From contig FN648365.1 in the NCBI GenBank assembly GCA_000310025.1, forward strand, positions 128,935 to 192,934: 64,000 nt of DNA, given 5' to 3'. Below, piece by piece: positions 10,901 through 21,369 of the stretch; positions within the stretch are counted from its first letter, which is position 1; each line of letters begins with the position of its first letter. The position numbers were made by a program, and so were the translations under genes. This stretch comes from Ectocarpus siliculosus (taxonomy: Eukaryota; Sar; Phaeophyceae; Ectocarpales; Ectocarpaceae). The notes under the pieces were generated by a model, which was given only the letters and a program-made list of their open reading frames with translations, had not been told where the DNA came from and searched no databases.

Positions 10901-13330
10901 TTGTCGGAGCGCGAAGCGCCCAGAACGAGGCCCGGCCCAAAAATACGCCGGGTAGCTCGGCAGATGCTGTGTTTCGACGGTATAATGTTTCCCGACGAAA
11001 CAAGTGTGCCCTCCGTCAGACCGCGTACGATGACTTGTTCGAATGTGACCACAAAAAATATCTGCTACTCTTGGCAGGAAGCTGGAGGACGTGTTGAACA
11101 AGTGCTGGAGCGAGCTTGTGGAACCGGGCGCATGGCTATCGTACGACGAGCAGATGGTTGAGAGCACGGCGAGAGTGATGTTCGCGCTCATGAGGTTCAA
11201 CAAGGCGAAGCCTATCAAGCACGGTGAGGTTGAAATTGAATACCCGAGTAGATCGTGGGGGGGGGGGGGCTTATCCCTTGTGTCTGATGTCGGTTGCATC
11301 ATCGGTTCCCAGACCGTTGCATGTAAACATTGCGTTTTCGCCTTTTTTTTTTTTTTTTGGTGTACAACCATGAGGGTGGTCTTGTAGAACATATCGTACT
11401 GAGTCGAGAACCCTTTGCACTCCGAACCCTCACTCCCTGCAAAGGGTTTGATCACACCACGTTGTATTGAAATTAGTCAAGCACCCTCGATGTAGTTACA
11501 CAGTGCTGTTGTCTCTGGGAGTTGAAGTACTAGAAAAAATAATTGCCCATTCCCAGCCTTCCTCCGAACGGACGTCAGCAAGCACAGTACGCCAAACACT
11601 AAATGGTAATATTGAATGAACTATTTACAGATTCCTGCGGGTGTGCCAAACAAAAGTTGAAGTGCATCGCTTGTGTCAACTTTGACATACTGTACAGTGA
11701 GGGAGCAATGGCGACAACTCACGTGCCCGTTTTCTTTTTTTTGTTGTTCTTCGTCGGCTCCCGCCCAGGAATCAAATGCTGGGCTATTTGCTGCCCTTCC
11801 GGCTACTGCTTCGTCCAGAGCATCGACGGCGGGTTCAGCGGCGACATCAAGCTGAGGCCGTATGCGAGTTGCCCCCTTGGGCGGTCGGCACGCACGGTCA
11901 TGTACGTCCTACTCGAGGCGTGCGAGACTTTCTCCAACAAAATCATCGGCAAGGGTATTACGGTAGCCATGGACAACTTCTTCACAGGAGCCCCCCTGCT
12001 GCGATGCCTCGCTACGCGCGACATTTTCGCCGTCGGGACTCTACGCGGTAACCGCATTGGAGTGGAGCTCGCCAACCACCTCTGGGCCAAGGAGGGCATG
12101 ACGGCGACGGAGCGTGGGCAAATGCTGACGGCCCGCTCGGACGAGCTCGTGATAGTCAAGTGGATAGACTCCCAGGAGGTGTACCTGATGTCGACGAAAC
12201 ATGTATTTGCGGACGAGTGGGAACCTCTCGCTTACGAGTGAGTACAACCGCAAAATTACGCCGCGATGATAGGTTCTCCCGGATCTGCACCCAATCGTTG
12301 TGTACCGTTCGTGTCGCCCCAACAAAGTGATGAGTAGATTAATTGTTTCATGGTTTTCTCCCAAACAAGTTGGCGGTGTGTTGTACGGCATGATCAATGG
12401 GGGAAATATAGTGCGGTTTGGGAGGGCATGCTTCTCTGCTGGAGGTGAAAGACTCCCATCGTGAGATTGAAAGTTTGTTTTGCCTGCGGCACGGGCTAAG
12501 GTTACATGTGCATCACCCACCGTAGTATTTTTTCCGATCAACTTGACACTTCTGCCGATCTTCTTTTTTCATATCTTCACAGGAAGCGAGCTGCGAACAA
12601 CAACGGCGAGAAAGTGTCGAGCAGGCAGCCAATAGCTCGCAAGGACTACGTGAAGAACATCGGTGGCGTCGACGTCGCGGACCAGCGGCTAGGCGCCCAC
12701 GCCCATTCGCACAGGCCGATGACGTTCTTCTGGAGGCGTGTCTTCGACCAAAAGTTCGCTCAAGCTGTCAGCAACGCGTGGCTCCTGTTTTACGGGTGGG
12801 CTGGGGTGCTAGCCACGCAGTGTACGGCGGCGTTGGAGGCAGCGACCCAAGACGGGGGGGTGGGTGACGCCGGGGAGGCCGCACAGGGAGGGGCGGCGGC
12901 GGACAGTTGCGACAATACGGTGGCAGAGCTTCGCGAGTTTCAAACCCTCGTCAAGAAGGCCATGAAGATGGAGCGTGTTGACTGGGACCGTAGGCTCGCG
13001 AATCACCTCATGTCCTTGTGCAATGTAGGACACACCGAGAATGGGGCGAGGCGCGCGACGAAACTTGTCGAGTCGTACCTCGTGAACGGCGCACGTTCAC
13101 CCCGTGTTTGTCGTGGGGGGGCTTGCAAAAAGACGGCCGGTCCGTACACTGGGACTAGAACTTGTGGAGTATGCTGGTGTGATACTTGCACGGGTGGGGA
13201 GGGGAAGGACCGGGCGTTGATCCTGTGCACGAAGTGTCACAAAATACCGGAAGCGCATGTTGCCGCTAGGGAATGGGCCGCCGGGAGAAAGTACAAGCCA
13301 ATCTCTTGGTTGGGAGCGACGCCAGCATAG
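7944..13330 (+). CDS. piggyBac-type DDE transposase, six exons
   Basis: Proposed exons are 7944-8780, 9173-9454, 10149-10528, 11078-11223, 11769-12237 and 12583-13330. All junctions are GT-AG, the phases agree, and the joined frame is open for 953 codons. Exon 1 encodes an acidic N-terminus, poly-Gln stretches and a small Cys/His cluster (about C164, C178, C190, H193). Exon 3 carries the piggyBac N-terminal region, with a PRDLF...FHL helix. Exons 4-6 give the RNase H-like DDE_Tnp_1_7 catalytic core: D523 in SYDEQMV, D617 in AMDNFFTG, D735 in GGVDVADQ. A C-terminal Cys-rich zinc domain follows (about residues 880-935). All three catalytic Asp are present, so activity is possible. The start could instead be 7782, but that adds an odd hydrophobic leader; the acidic start at 7944 resembles known piggyBac N-termini. 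No convincing terminal inverted repeats were found, so it may be either a mobile element or a domesticated gene. Confidence 0.85.
11358..11600 (+). repeat. dispersed repeat R3, copy in piggyBac intron 4
   Basis: This part of intron 4 is homologous to about 44648-44872, which lies inside the copia element. Shared words include GAGAACCCT, AACCCTCACTCC, GTTACACAGTGCT and TGTCTCTGG. It is about 240 bp with no ORF. It could be a solo LTR or a MITE. It includes a poly-T just upstream (11342-11357). Confidence 0.6.
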
Positions 13331-15646
13331 TTTTTGTTTTTCCGTGTGCTCTAGGCACGTGCAGCAGAGTACCAGTAAGGAAGGCGTCGCCGCCGTCAGA
13401 ATACGATCAAGGGGGGGGCGGGGGGGGGGCGTGTTTCCTTGTGGCAGTGTGTGGGCAAACGCAGCCCTGTTGTAACGATATATAATTGAACCAGGCATAG
13501 GGCGGCCAATTGTGCTTATTTACATGGATAGGGATGTCGACCGGTACGGGGGTTCGTATTTTCTGATGCCTCCCAGAGCAACAAAATGAATTACCACGAC
13601 TTATCGCGAGGCTGGTGTGTGCAATGATGAACCAGTTTTTTTGTGCTTCTCGGCTGCCACGGCAGAAATGTTCCGGCTTGGGTTTGTAGTTTGCTGCCTG
13701 TGATGTTCGTAGGTCAATTTTGATAATCAACGTTTCGGCGCTCGAAGTGTGACGAACGCAGTGAATGGTAATTGGGTGAGGTATCGTTCGCTGCTAGATC
13801 GATGGGGCGAATGGTCAAGCGCCAACTGTAAAACTATCTTACTGTGTAAAACATGTGTAACAACACACAACAGGAATGTTATGCTTTCATGGTTCTGTAC
13901 CTACCCTCTGTTTTGCATGTGTGTGCAACGCATGAACGCCCAAAGTTTGCTGTGCGCTGGTGCCGTTCGTAGCGGTGGATATGGCCAGATTTAACGTGCA
14001 TGCACGTTTCATGTCTCTTCAATGTTTGCGCAAACACTCCTAACCCTACGACTTTTTGTGCGAGAGCTCGAGTGGTTGCCGCGCTTTTGCTTGTTACAAT
14101 ATTGTTGTTCTTCAGAAAAAAAAAAAAGACGCTGCAGCATATGCTGCAGCCTCCGCTCAGTAGCGGCTAACATCCGTCTGGCTCGTGCGCCTGTCGTGGT
14201 CACAAGCCATTTACCCCACCAAGGGTGTGCGCATCCCGAATGAGGTAGATTATACCGTGAACAACACAAAAAAAAAGCCCCACCCCACCAGACATCGCTG
14301 ACGTCATGTCGGGCTAAGACAACCCCCAAAAGAGCCGATCGCTCCCGCTCGCACGAGCTCCCAAACAAAGCCCAACACAACGAATCACAAACAACCAAGA
14401 CATCGAAACCGTGTTTCGGTCTTTGTACCCTACTTCAGACCGGGGTGTAGTCACCAGGGACTTTTGCAACCTTCACATCATTGCCGACGGGTACCACCTA
14501 TTGCGGAGGGAGGGAAGACAACCACACGAGTGCCGGCGTGTTCCAACACATCACACAGGCTACAAGTAGGCAAATTTCCCTTGAACATGCTGTTCTCCAA
14601 TCCAAACACTTTGACCGGACGGGGCAATTCAAGCACAAATCAAGGCAGGGCGGTATTTCTCGGCACCCCCTAACCCTGCAGTACGTCCATTATTTGGGGC
14701 AACACCACAGGAACACGGCACGGCCGAGACCGTTGTTGAGGCGATCAAAACAACAAGCCAAATTGAAAGCATGACCAACGAAAACATCCGGCTTTTACCC
14801 TGACAAAACAGCATTGTGCCTTCAGCCACGACAACGAACGTCGAACACACCTACAGCTACATGCACTTGTTTGCAACACGCCAACATGTCCAAGTAGTAG
14901 GTCTTGCGAAGGACGACTGGCGCCTCTAGCACGAGAACGCCTCAACTACGGAGGCTTCCAATTCCTCGTTTCCAGGCCACAACGCACGGCAAGCGTGCGT
15001 GAAACACTCCGCCCTCTTGAGCTGCACTCCCCTACCTCGGGCATTCATGGCCATCGCCCCGTCGAAGCAAGCCTGTGGCATTGCATGCGTTGACGAGGAT
15101 ACACACATCAGTCACCGGAGCCTTACTTTCATACACATTCATATGGACGGAGAAGGCGAAGGAGTGTGCCCATCAGCCACGCTGCAGTGGGCATATCGGC
15201 GTTTCAAGGCGGCATGCAACTTCCAACTCAATTCCTAGCGTCGTGACGGGTGCATCAGCGATATTCGCCGACACCGGCACAGACAGTCATTTTCGAAGAG
15301 CAGGGCATAGATAAGAGAGGAGGCCAACAACATGGAACACACAGAACATCGTACAGCAGTACATGGCACCGCCGCCGACACATCGCCCAGCAGGCGCTTA
15401 CTCTAACAGCGACTCGCGGGCAGCAGCAGAAAGGAAGGAGTTTCTCTACCTACATGCATACAACACGTGACTCTAGTCTACTTGCTGGCGTGTTTGTTGC
15501 ACGGCTGAATAGATAAACAGGTGGCATTATTTCACTAACATGTCAGTGTATAACCTGCAGCACAGCAGGGGCTGCTGAAACGTATCTACATGCATATCTA
15601 CGACGGCCAGCAAAGCTCTCCTTTCTCTCTTCGCTTCGTGCTCCTC
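13331..15646. other. intergenic, no supported gene
   Basis: Downstream of the transposase gene I see no domain-bearing ORF. The stretch has G-runs at about 13410-13430, an A-run near 14116-14127, and a perfect 20-bp palindrome (listed separately). Confidence 0.45.
14131..14150. repeat. perfect 20-bp palindrome
   Basis: GCTGCAGCATATGCTGCAGC is its own reverse complement. It follows an A-run of 12, so it resembles a small cruciform or hairpin site. Function unknown. Confidence 0.8.
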
Positions 15647-17489
15647 ATAGACTACTAATTTTTCGGCCTGAAACATTCCGAGAACGACCCAGTCGCAGGC
15701 TATTTCAGCGGTCCCCAGCGATGCCGGTTAGCAAAACAAAATTTTCCTCTTTTATAAAATCTCCAAATTTCAAAAAATACATACTACTTGTACAGTACAC
15801 AGAGCTCTAGTCTACATCGACTAGTCACCGGTACCTACTTACATACATATGCCACCGGTAAAGCCTGTGTACAACACAACCAACCTCCTCCGATGGCAAA
15901 GAAACGTGTATATGCTCAAGTAGAGCCTGTCGGGAAGCTGGTGGCATGGCCAGCCTTACCCTACCGTCGGATGACCGGAGGGCGAGATGGCTGAGATGCT
16001 TACTTTGGCGGCCGAACAGAACTACACGAAGCTTGGCGGGCGGGCGTCTCTCGATCATGTCTCCCCAAGACCACCAATTGAAAAGCAACAAGCCGAATCA
16101 GGGCAGTGGCGGTTGCCCTCCGTTTGTTCGCGGACGCAAGGAAGGGTGCTGTCCCAGATCAGACGGACGGGCAGACAAGGGAGGCGACAGCAGGAGGAGC
16201 CTTGGACGGCCGAAGCACGGTGTGCTGCCTGGGAAAACGAAGCCTCGAGGCAAGGAACTGGGGCATCNNNNNNNNNNNNNNNNNNNNNNNNNNNNNNNNN
16301 NNNNNNNNNNNNNNNNNNNNNNNNNNNNNNNNNNNNNNNNNNNNNNNNNNNNNNNNNNNNNNNNNNNNNNNNNNNNNNNNNNNNNNNNNNNNNNNNNNNN
16401 NNNNNNNNNNNNNNNNNNNNNNNNNNNNNNNNNNNNNNNNNNNNNNNNNNNNNNNNNNNNNNNNNNNNNNNNNNNNNNNNNNNNNNNNNNNNNNNNNNNN
16501 NNNNNNNNNNNNNNNNNNNNNNNNNNNNNNNNNNNNCCCAGATTCGGGGGGGGGGGGCAGGCGGGAGGGGGGATTCAACCACATGATCCTGAAGCGGTTG
16601 CAGCCAAGCGCAGAGCGCGTAGTATCTGTGGTCCCGTAAGAGCACCGTCGCTTTTGGAGCGTGTTCGTGCGTAACCTAGAGGGGCTCGCGGCGTCCGGGA
16701 GTGTGTTCGACAACGCTACCGTCGCTTGTGATGTGGGTGGCGACCATTATTGAAGCGAAACAAGTAACATCACTTCGGAGTGAGGAGATGACATCGTCGT
16801 TGCTTCGTCCCTCAGCCGCAATTTATCAAGCAAGTCCGATGCCCCAGCTCCTTGCCTTGAGGCTTCGTTTTCCCAGGCAGCACACCGAGCTTCGGCCGGA
16901 GCTTCGGCCTTCCGAAACTTCTCCGAGGCTCCTCCTGCTGTCGCCTCCCTTGTCTGCCCGTCCGTCTGATCTGGGACAGCACCCTTCCTTGCGTCCGCGA
17001 ACAATCGGAGGGCAACCGCCACTGCCCTGATTCGGCTTGTTGCTTTTCAATTGGTGGTCTTGGGGAAACATAATCGAGAGACGCCCGCCCGCCAACCTTC
17101 GTGTAGTTCTGTTCGGCCGCCAAAGTAAGCATCTCAGCCATCTCGCCCTCCGGCCATCCGACGGTAGGGTAAGGCTGGCCATGCCACCAGCTTCCCGACA
17201 GGCTCTACTTGAGCATATACACGTTTCTTTGCCATCGGAGGAGGTTGGTTGTGCTGTACACAGGGTATACCGGTGTGTATGCAGATGTATGTATGTAGGT
17301 ACCGGTGACTAGTCGATGTAGACTAGAGCTGTGTGTACTGTAGTACAAGTAATATGTATTTTTTGAAATTTGGAGATTTTATAAAAGAGGAAAATTTTGT
17401 TTTGCGAACCGGCATCGCTGGGGACCGCTGAAATAGCCTGCGACTGGGTCGTTCTCAGAATGTTTCAGGCCGAAAAATTAGTAGTCTAT
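15647..17489. mobile_element. large inverted-repeat element around an assembly gap
   Basis: Left arm 15647-16267 and right arm about 16838-17489 are reverse complements with a few percent divergence and small indels. They include the matched words ATAGACTACTAATTTTTCGG, GGTGGCATGGCCAGCCTTAC and TGGTGGTCTTGGGG or complement. The right arm has an extra GGAGCTTCGGCC duplication near 16900. The left arm runs directly into the N-gap, so it probably continues inside it. Each arm contains the same open stretch (for example codons from 15987, and from 17141 on the minus strand), but I recognise no domain in it. It may be a foldback element or a palindromic duplication that hampered assembly. Confidence 0.7.
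16268..16536. other. assembly gap (269 N)
   Basis: Run of undetermined bases located between the arms of the inverted repeat. Open frames crossing it are artefacts. Confidence 0.98.
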
Positions 17490-17559
17490 ACTTGTACAAC
17501 AACAACAAAACAACACACAACAACAACACACCCGCCCCTCCTCATACGCAAGCACTCAC

Positions 17560-17922
17560 TTGGTTGCGGTATTTGTTCCCCGTGGTTGAGCCCGATCGTG
17601 GTTGCACGTCCTGAGTCTTCACGGCAGCTATGATTTGGGCGTGGTACACGCCGCACAGACCCGGGTGATCGGCAGCAGCTACCTTGGCTGCTGCAGGAGC
17701 CATGCTGGGCATGGGCTCGGGCTCGGTCACGTGATGGCAATACTCCCCTCCCACGGCGGCGGCAATTTCGAAGGCGAAAGCACGCGCCAGATTGTTGCTT
17801 GTTCCATCGTCCGATGGTGGGTTGTCGGCGATCAAAGACACCAATTGATCGTGGCAGGCCGTTGCGTTGCCTGCCTTGTACGCCTCGACGTCTGGTGCTG
17901 GCAATTCCATAGCTTGCTGCAT
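17560..17922 (-). CDS. candidate first exon of an unknown gene
   Basis: The frame opens at an ATG (17922) preceded by an in-frame TAG and encodes 121 residues. It is Ala-rich and soluble-looking, with no low-complexity bias and no recognised domain. It ends at a canonical splice donor, CAA followed by GTGAGT (donor bases 17554-17559). The following intron would start in a CAA/TTG-rich microsatellite at 17496-17530. No downstream exon was found, because the inverted-repeat element begins at 17489. It may therefore be a truncated gene or a chance ORF. Confidence 0.35.
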
Positions 17923-18449
17923 AACTTGGGGCGGTGTAACGTGCTACTGCTGCTGTAGCTCGTGTGCTCTGTGTTTACAGGAGCTCTAGAGAGCTGGCAG
18001 GGCTCACATTGGGTGGGGACAGAGAAGTACAGAAGTACATATACCAGCTATGGGTCTTCACTGATCATTTTGCCCCCTTTTGACTGATGATTTACAACAT
18101 GTTGGAAACAGAGTTGTTTTGGCACCTTGACGACTGATCATTGCAAAGTCTACAAGGCTAACCTGCCCTACCCGCCGCACCCCGACCACGCACCAACCCT
18201 TCTATGACCCTATCTTCGGCCAGCACCCTGTCGCGGGCTACCCTCATCGCCTACAGGTGGAGATAGCTGTTGCTTGTGGAGAAGTACATCGGGCTGTTTT
18301 GCTGTACTTCTCGCTGTCGCCGCACTCTCTCCGCCCCGTTTTTGTTTTTTGGTTCCAATACTAAAAAAAAAAAGCATCGAAACGGAACATGCGGCTTGCG
18401 GACCACCCTTTCAGCCGGCGAGTAGCCTAGACCGAAAGGGGTTAAAGGC
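17923..18449. other. intergenic, nothing recognised
   Basis: No domain-bearing ORF is seen. An A-run lies at 18363-18373. Confidence 0.4.
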
Positions 18450-18680
18450 TGTTGGGCGAAGTGGCTTACGCTGTGCAGCGAGGGACGCTGTCCTCTCGAG
18501 CTGCTGGCGTTGTTCATGCGAGGTGTTGGTAGGGTAAACACAGAGTGATTTATTATCCACACTCAGACGCCCAAGCTGTCTTCACCTGACGGTTACAGAC
18601 TTGGAAACACGCCTTCACAATAATACTGCACAGAACCCATGCAGTAGAACCAGTCGTTCTTGTACACAAATACTCCAACA
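18450..18680 (-). repeat. 3' LTR of the short copia-like element
   Basis: Nearly identical to 20391-20616. The inner boundary (18681) is followed by TGTCCTCTCGAG, the complement of a purine-rich priming tract. Confidence 0.7.
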
Positions 18681-19784
18681 TGTCCTCTCGAGAACTACCT
18701 CGTTCTACAGCTCTGATGCAGAAGACTAAATAAACTCTCTTCAGTGTCCTCTCAAAACCATATCAATGTCCTCTCGACGAAGTAACATTAGTACTTGCAT
18801 ATTCAACTCAAATCAAATTATCACTTCTTCACTAACTGCCAATCAATATTCATACAGCAGCGAATTTCTGTCCTTCAACACAGATCTCCCGATCCTCCAA
18901 CACAAATTTTCTATTTCCATCCTTCCTCCGGCAACGTCTTGACAACTTCACGCAGTCTTGTTCTTCTTGAGCTTCGAATACTATTACCACACATCTACAG
19001 TACCATTCAACTTCTATTTTCATGACTCCGTCGTCTCCTTCGTCTTGGTCACCTGCTTTGATGTGGTCCAATTTTCGCTCAAAGGGAAGTGTTCGGGTAA
19101 GTTGATTGCTGTTAACTATTGTTTCGTTTAAGCTCGCTCCTTCCGGCGGCAGTCGGCTCCTCTTTCGGTGAAGTTGCCGCGCCAGTTGTATTGTATCCTT
19201 CTTCACCTGGCCACATGTGACAACCCGCTCCTCAAGTGGCGTGGCTGCGACAGACAGTTAACCATATTTTCTCTCTTTCGTTTCAAGCATGCATGGCGCA
19301 TCCACTCGTTCATCATCTGCATTCGCTCGTTGTATCTTCTAGGCCTTCTCCTTTCGTTGCAATCAGCCCGTTCCTTTTGTAATGGCACAGCCCGCTCCTC
19401 CTCCTCAAGTGGCGTGGCTGCGGCAGTTCAATTATAATTAAACCTGCATCTATCTTTCTAGGCGTTCTCCTTTCGTTGCAATCAGCCCTTTTCTCTTGGT
19501 GTCGGAAATTGCATCATCATCATCATCACAGGTATCATTCCACCTGCAGTGCACGTATATAACAGCCCGTTCTCTGGTGGCGGTACTGCGTCAGGTATCA
19601 TTCCACCTGACCTGCACGTGTTTAGCAGTTCGTTCCTCCGTTTTGAAACAGCCAGCTCTTCTCTGGGTACCCTTCTCTGGTGGCTAGACTGTGGGGGGCA
19701 GGTATTATTCCACCTGCACGCTGGTGCCTGTCTGTAGCGCAGCTCGCTCCTCCGGTGGCGTTGCTGCAGCATCGTTATCTTTCT

Positions 19785-20371
19785 CTACCATGCCTGGGTA
19801 GTTGTTTCTTGTCCGACAGCAGTGTTCGCCTGCTCGGTTCTTTCTTCCTTGTCTTCTTCTATGTGCGTCGCGCGCAGTGGGCAGTCGTACCACCCATGTC
19901 CTTTTGAGTTTCTGCAGTACCGACAACGTCCTCTACGGTTCTTACCATTGTCCTGCCCTGACACTTCGTTTCCTTGTTGTGTACTACCTCCCACACTTGC
20001 TGCACCGTTTCCGCCGTCCGACGGTCCGCGTGTCCCATGGTTGCGGTTCGACGCAAAGTTGTTCCCGCTCGACGAGCCGTTCGACGAGTTGTTGTCACCG
20101 CCTCGTCCGCGACCACCGTGCTTGCGGAATCCACGCGCTCCTCCGTGCATGACTGATGAGCCGATCTCTCGGCCGGGGATGGATTTCCAGTCAGTGCCGC
20201 AGGCTCTTTCTCCGCCCCAGTCGTGATCTCTCCCAGGCCTGCTTCGAACATGAGGGCTCGCTGGAGAGAAATCCAGCTATTGTAGTGCGCCGGCTTTCCG
20301 CTGAACGGTGCATATCCCTTCAGGATAGGATTGGCGGAGGACATTGTGACTCGCTGAGGTTTACCTACCAC
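19785..20371 (-). pseudogene. gag: copia-like gag remnant with zinc knuckle
   Basis: The frame starting at 20371 has the N-terminal copia Gag feel (an FSGKPAHYNSW-like segment). After a shift near 20150 the adjacent frame continues with a Gly/Asn/Arg-rich region and a zinc knuckle CRYCRNSKGHGWYDC. This knuckle has spacing CX2CX5HX4C, one residue longer than the canonical CX2CX4HX4C. The frameshift and missing pol indicate a decayed or non-autonomous Gag. It would form particles and bind RNA if functional. Confidence 0.6.
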
Positions 20372-20390
20372 GTTGGCTCATAACCAATTA

Positions 20391-20616
20391 GGCGAAGTGG
20401 CTTACGCTGTGCAGCGAGGGACGCTGTCCTCTCGAGCTGCTGGCGTTGTTCATGCGAGGTGTAGGTAGGGTAAACACAGAGTGATTTATTATCCACACTC
20501 AGACGCCCAAGCTGTCTTCACCTGACGGTTACAGACTTGGAAACACGCCTTCACAATAATACTGCACAGAACCCATGCAGTAGAACCAGTCGTTCTTGTA
20601 CACAAATACTCCAACA
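20391..20616 (-). repeat. 5' LTR of the short copia-like element
   Basis: Direct copy of 18450-18680. The first four to five bases at its inner end differ (CCTAAT instead of CCCAACA on the minus strand). Confidence 0.7.
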
Positions 20617-20880
20617 AAAGCCAGATATTTTGCAATTGTCAGTGCAGTACGTATTTTGTGGACGACGATACTTACAATATACACAATTGTTGGAGACTTG
20701 CCGTGGAATCGAGGCCCGATTCGACGGAATACGTGAAAGGTTTCCCAGAGTACACACACCTGTACTAAACAAATTGCTGGACAGCATCAAGCATACCTGA
20801 TGCCAGCACGTCGTTGATTTAATGGCGATCAGTCGATCGTGGTATGATGATGAGTATGCATACAACAAGTATAAAAAGCT

Positions 20881-21369
20881 GGAACCACACACATAAATAG
20901 TGTGTGGCGGCCGTGGTTGTAGGCTTATTTTCGCAACAACACTACTTACTAGAGTTGTTACCGTGGGGCGATTCCCGCATAAATACAGAGAGAGAGAATG
21001 CCGGAACCACACACATCAATAGTGTGTGGCGGCCGTGGTTGGTAGGCTTGTTTTCGCAATAGCGCTACTTACCAGGGTTGTTGCCTGTGGGGCAATTCAC
21101 GCATGACAGAAAAGTATGAATGCCGGAACCACATACATGAATTGTGTGTGGCGCCCGTGGTCGGTGGGCTTGTTTTCGCAACACCGCTGCTTACCAGGGT
21201 TGTTGCCTGTGGGGCAATTCACGCATGAATGCAGAGAGTGAAAATGCTAGAACCACACACATGAATAGTGTGTAGAGGCCGTGGTTGGTGGGCTTGTTTT
21301 GTTTTGAACAAGCGCTACCTGCGAGAATTGTCGCCGGGGGCGATTCACGCACAGATACAGAGAGTGCAA
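20881..21369. repeat. tandem array of ~122-bp units (4 copies)
   Basis: Units begin at about 20881, 21003, 21125 and 21249. Each starts with a hairpin of the form CCACACACAT...GTGTGTGG and contains GGCCGTGGTTG, TTTTCGCAA, TTGTTRCC and a YGATTCMCGCA-like end. The last unit abuts the broken edge of Gypsy copy A. It may be a minisatellite or the residue of another element's regulatory region. Confidence 0.8.

Larger units (their letters stand above)
18450..20616 (-). mobile_element. short copia-like LTR retrotransposon lacking pol
   Basis: Two direct repeats, 18450-18680 and 20391-20616, bound the element. On the minus strand they start TGTTGGAGT and the lower one ends CCCAACA, as expected of LTRs. 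Just inside the upstream LTR the minus strand reads TTGGTTATGAGCC, a plausible tRNA primer-binding site. A purine tract GAGAGGACA precedes the 3' LTR. The interior has only a gag remnant and a repetitive 3' part; no protease, RT or integrase is visible in 2.2 kb. Flanks AAGGC and AAAGC are an imperfect 5-bp target duplication. It is therefore non-autonomous and would depend on a full copia element elsewhere. Confidence 0.7.

Noticed and set aside
14281-14310. TGACGTCA as a regulatory element
   Set aside because: A single 8-bp palindrome with no adjacent gene is expected by chance in a window this size.
15946-16713. ORFs of 180-240 codons crossing the gap
   Set aside because: They are held open by undetermined bases and are not evidence of coding.
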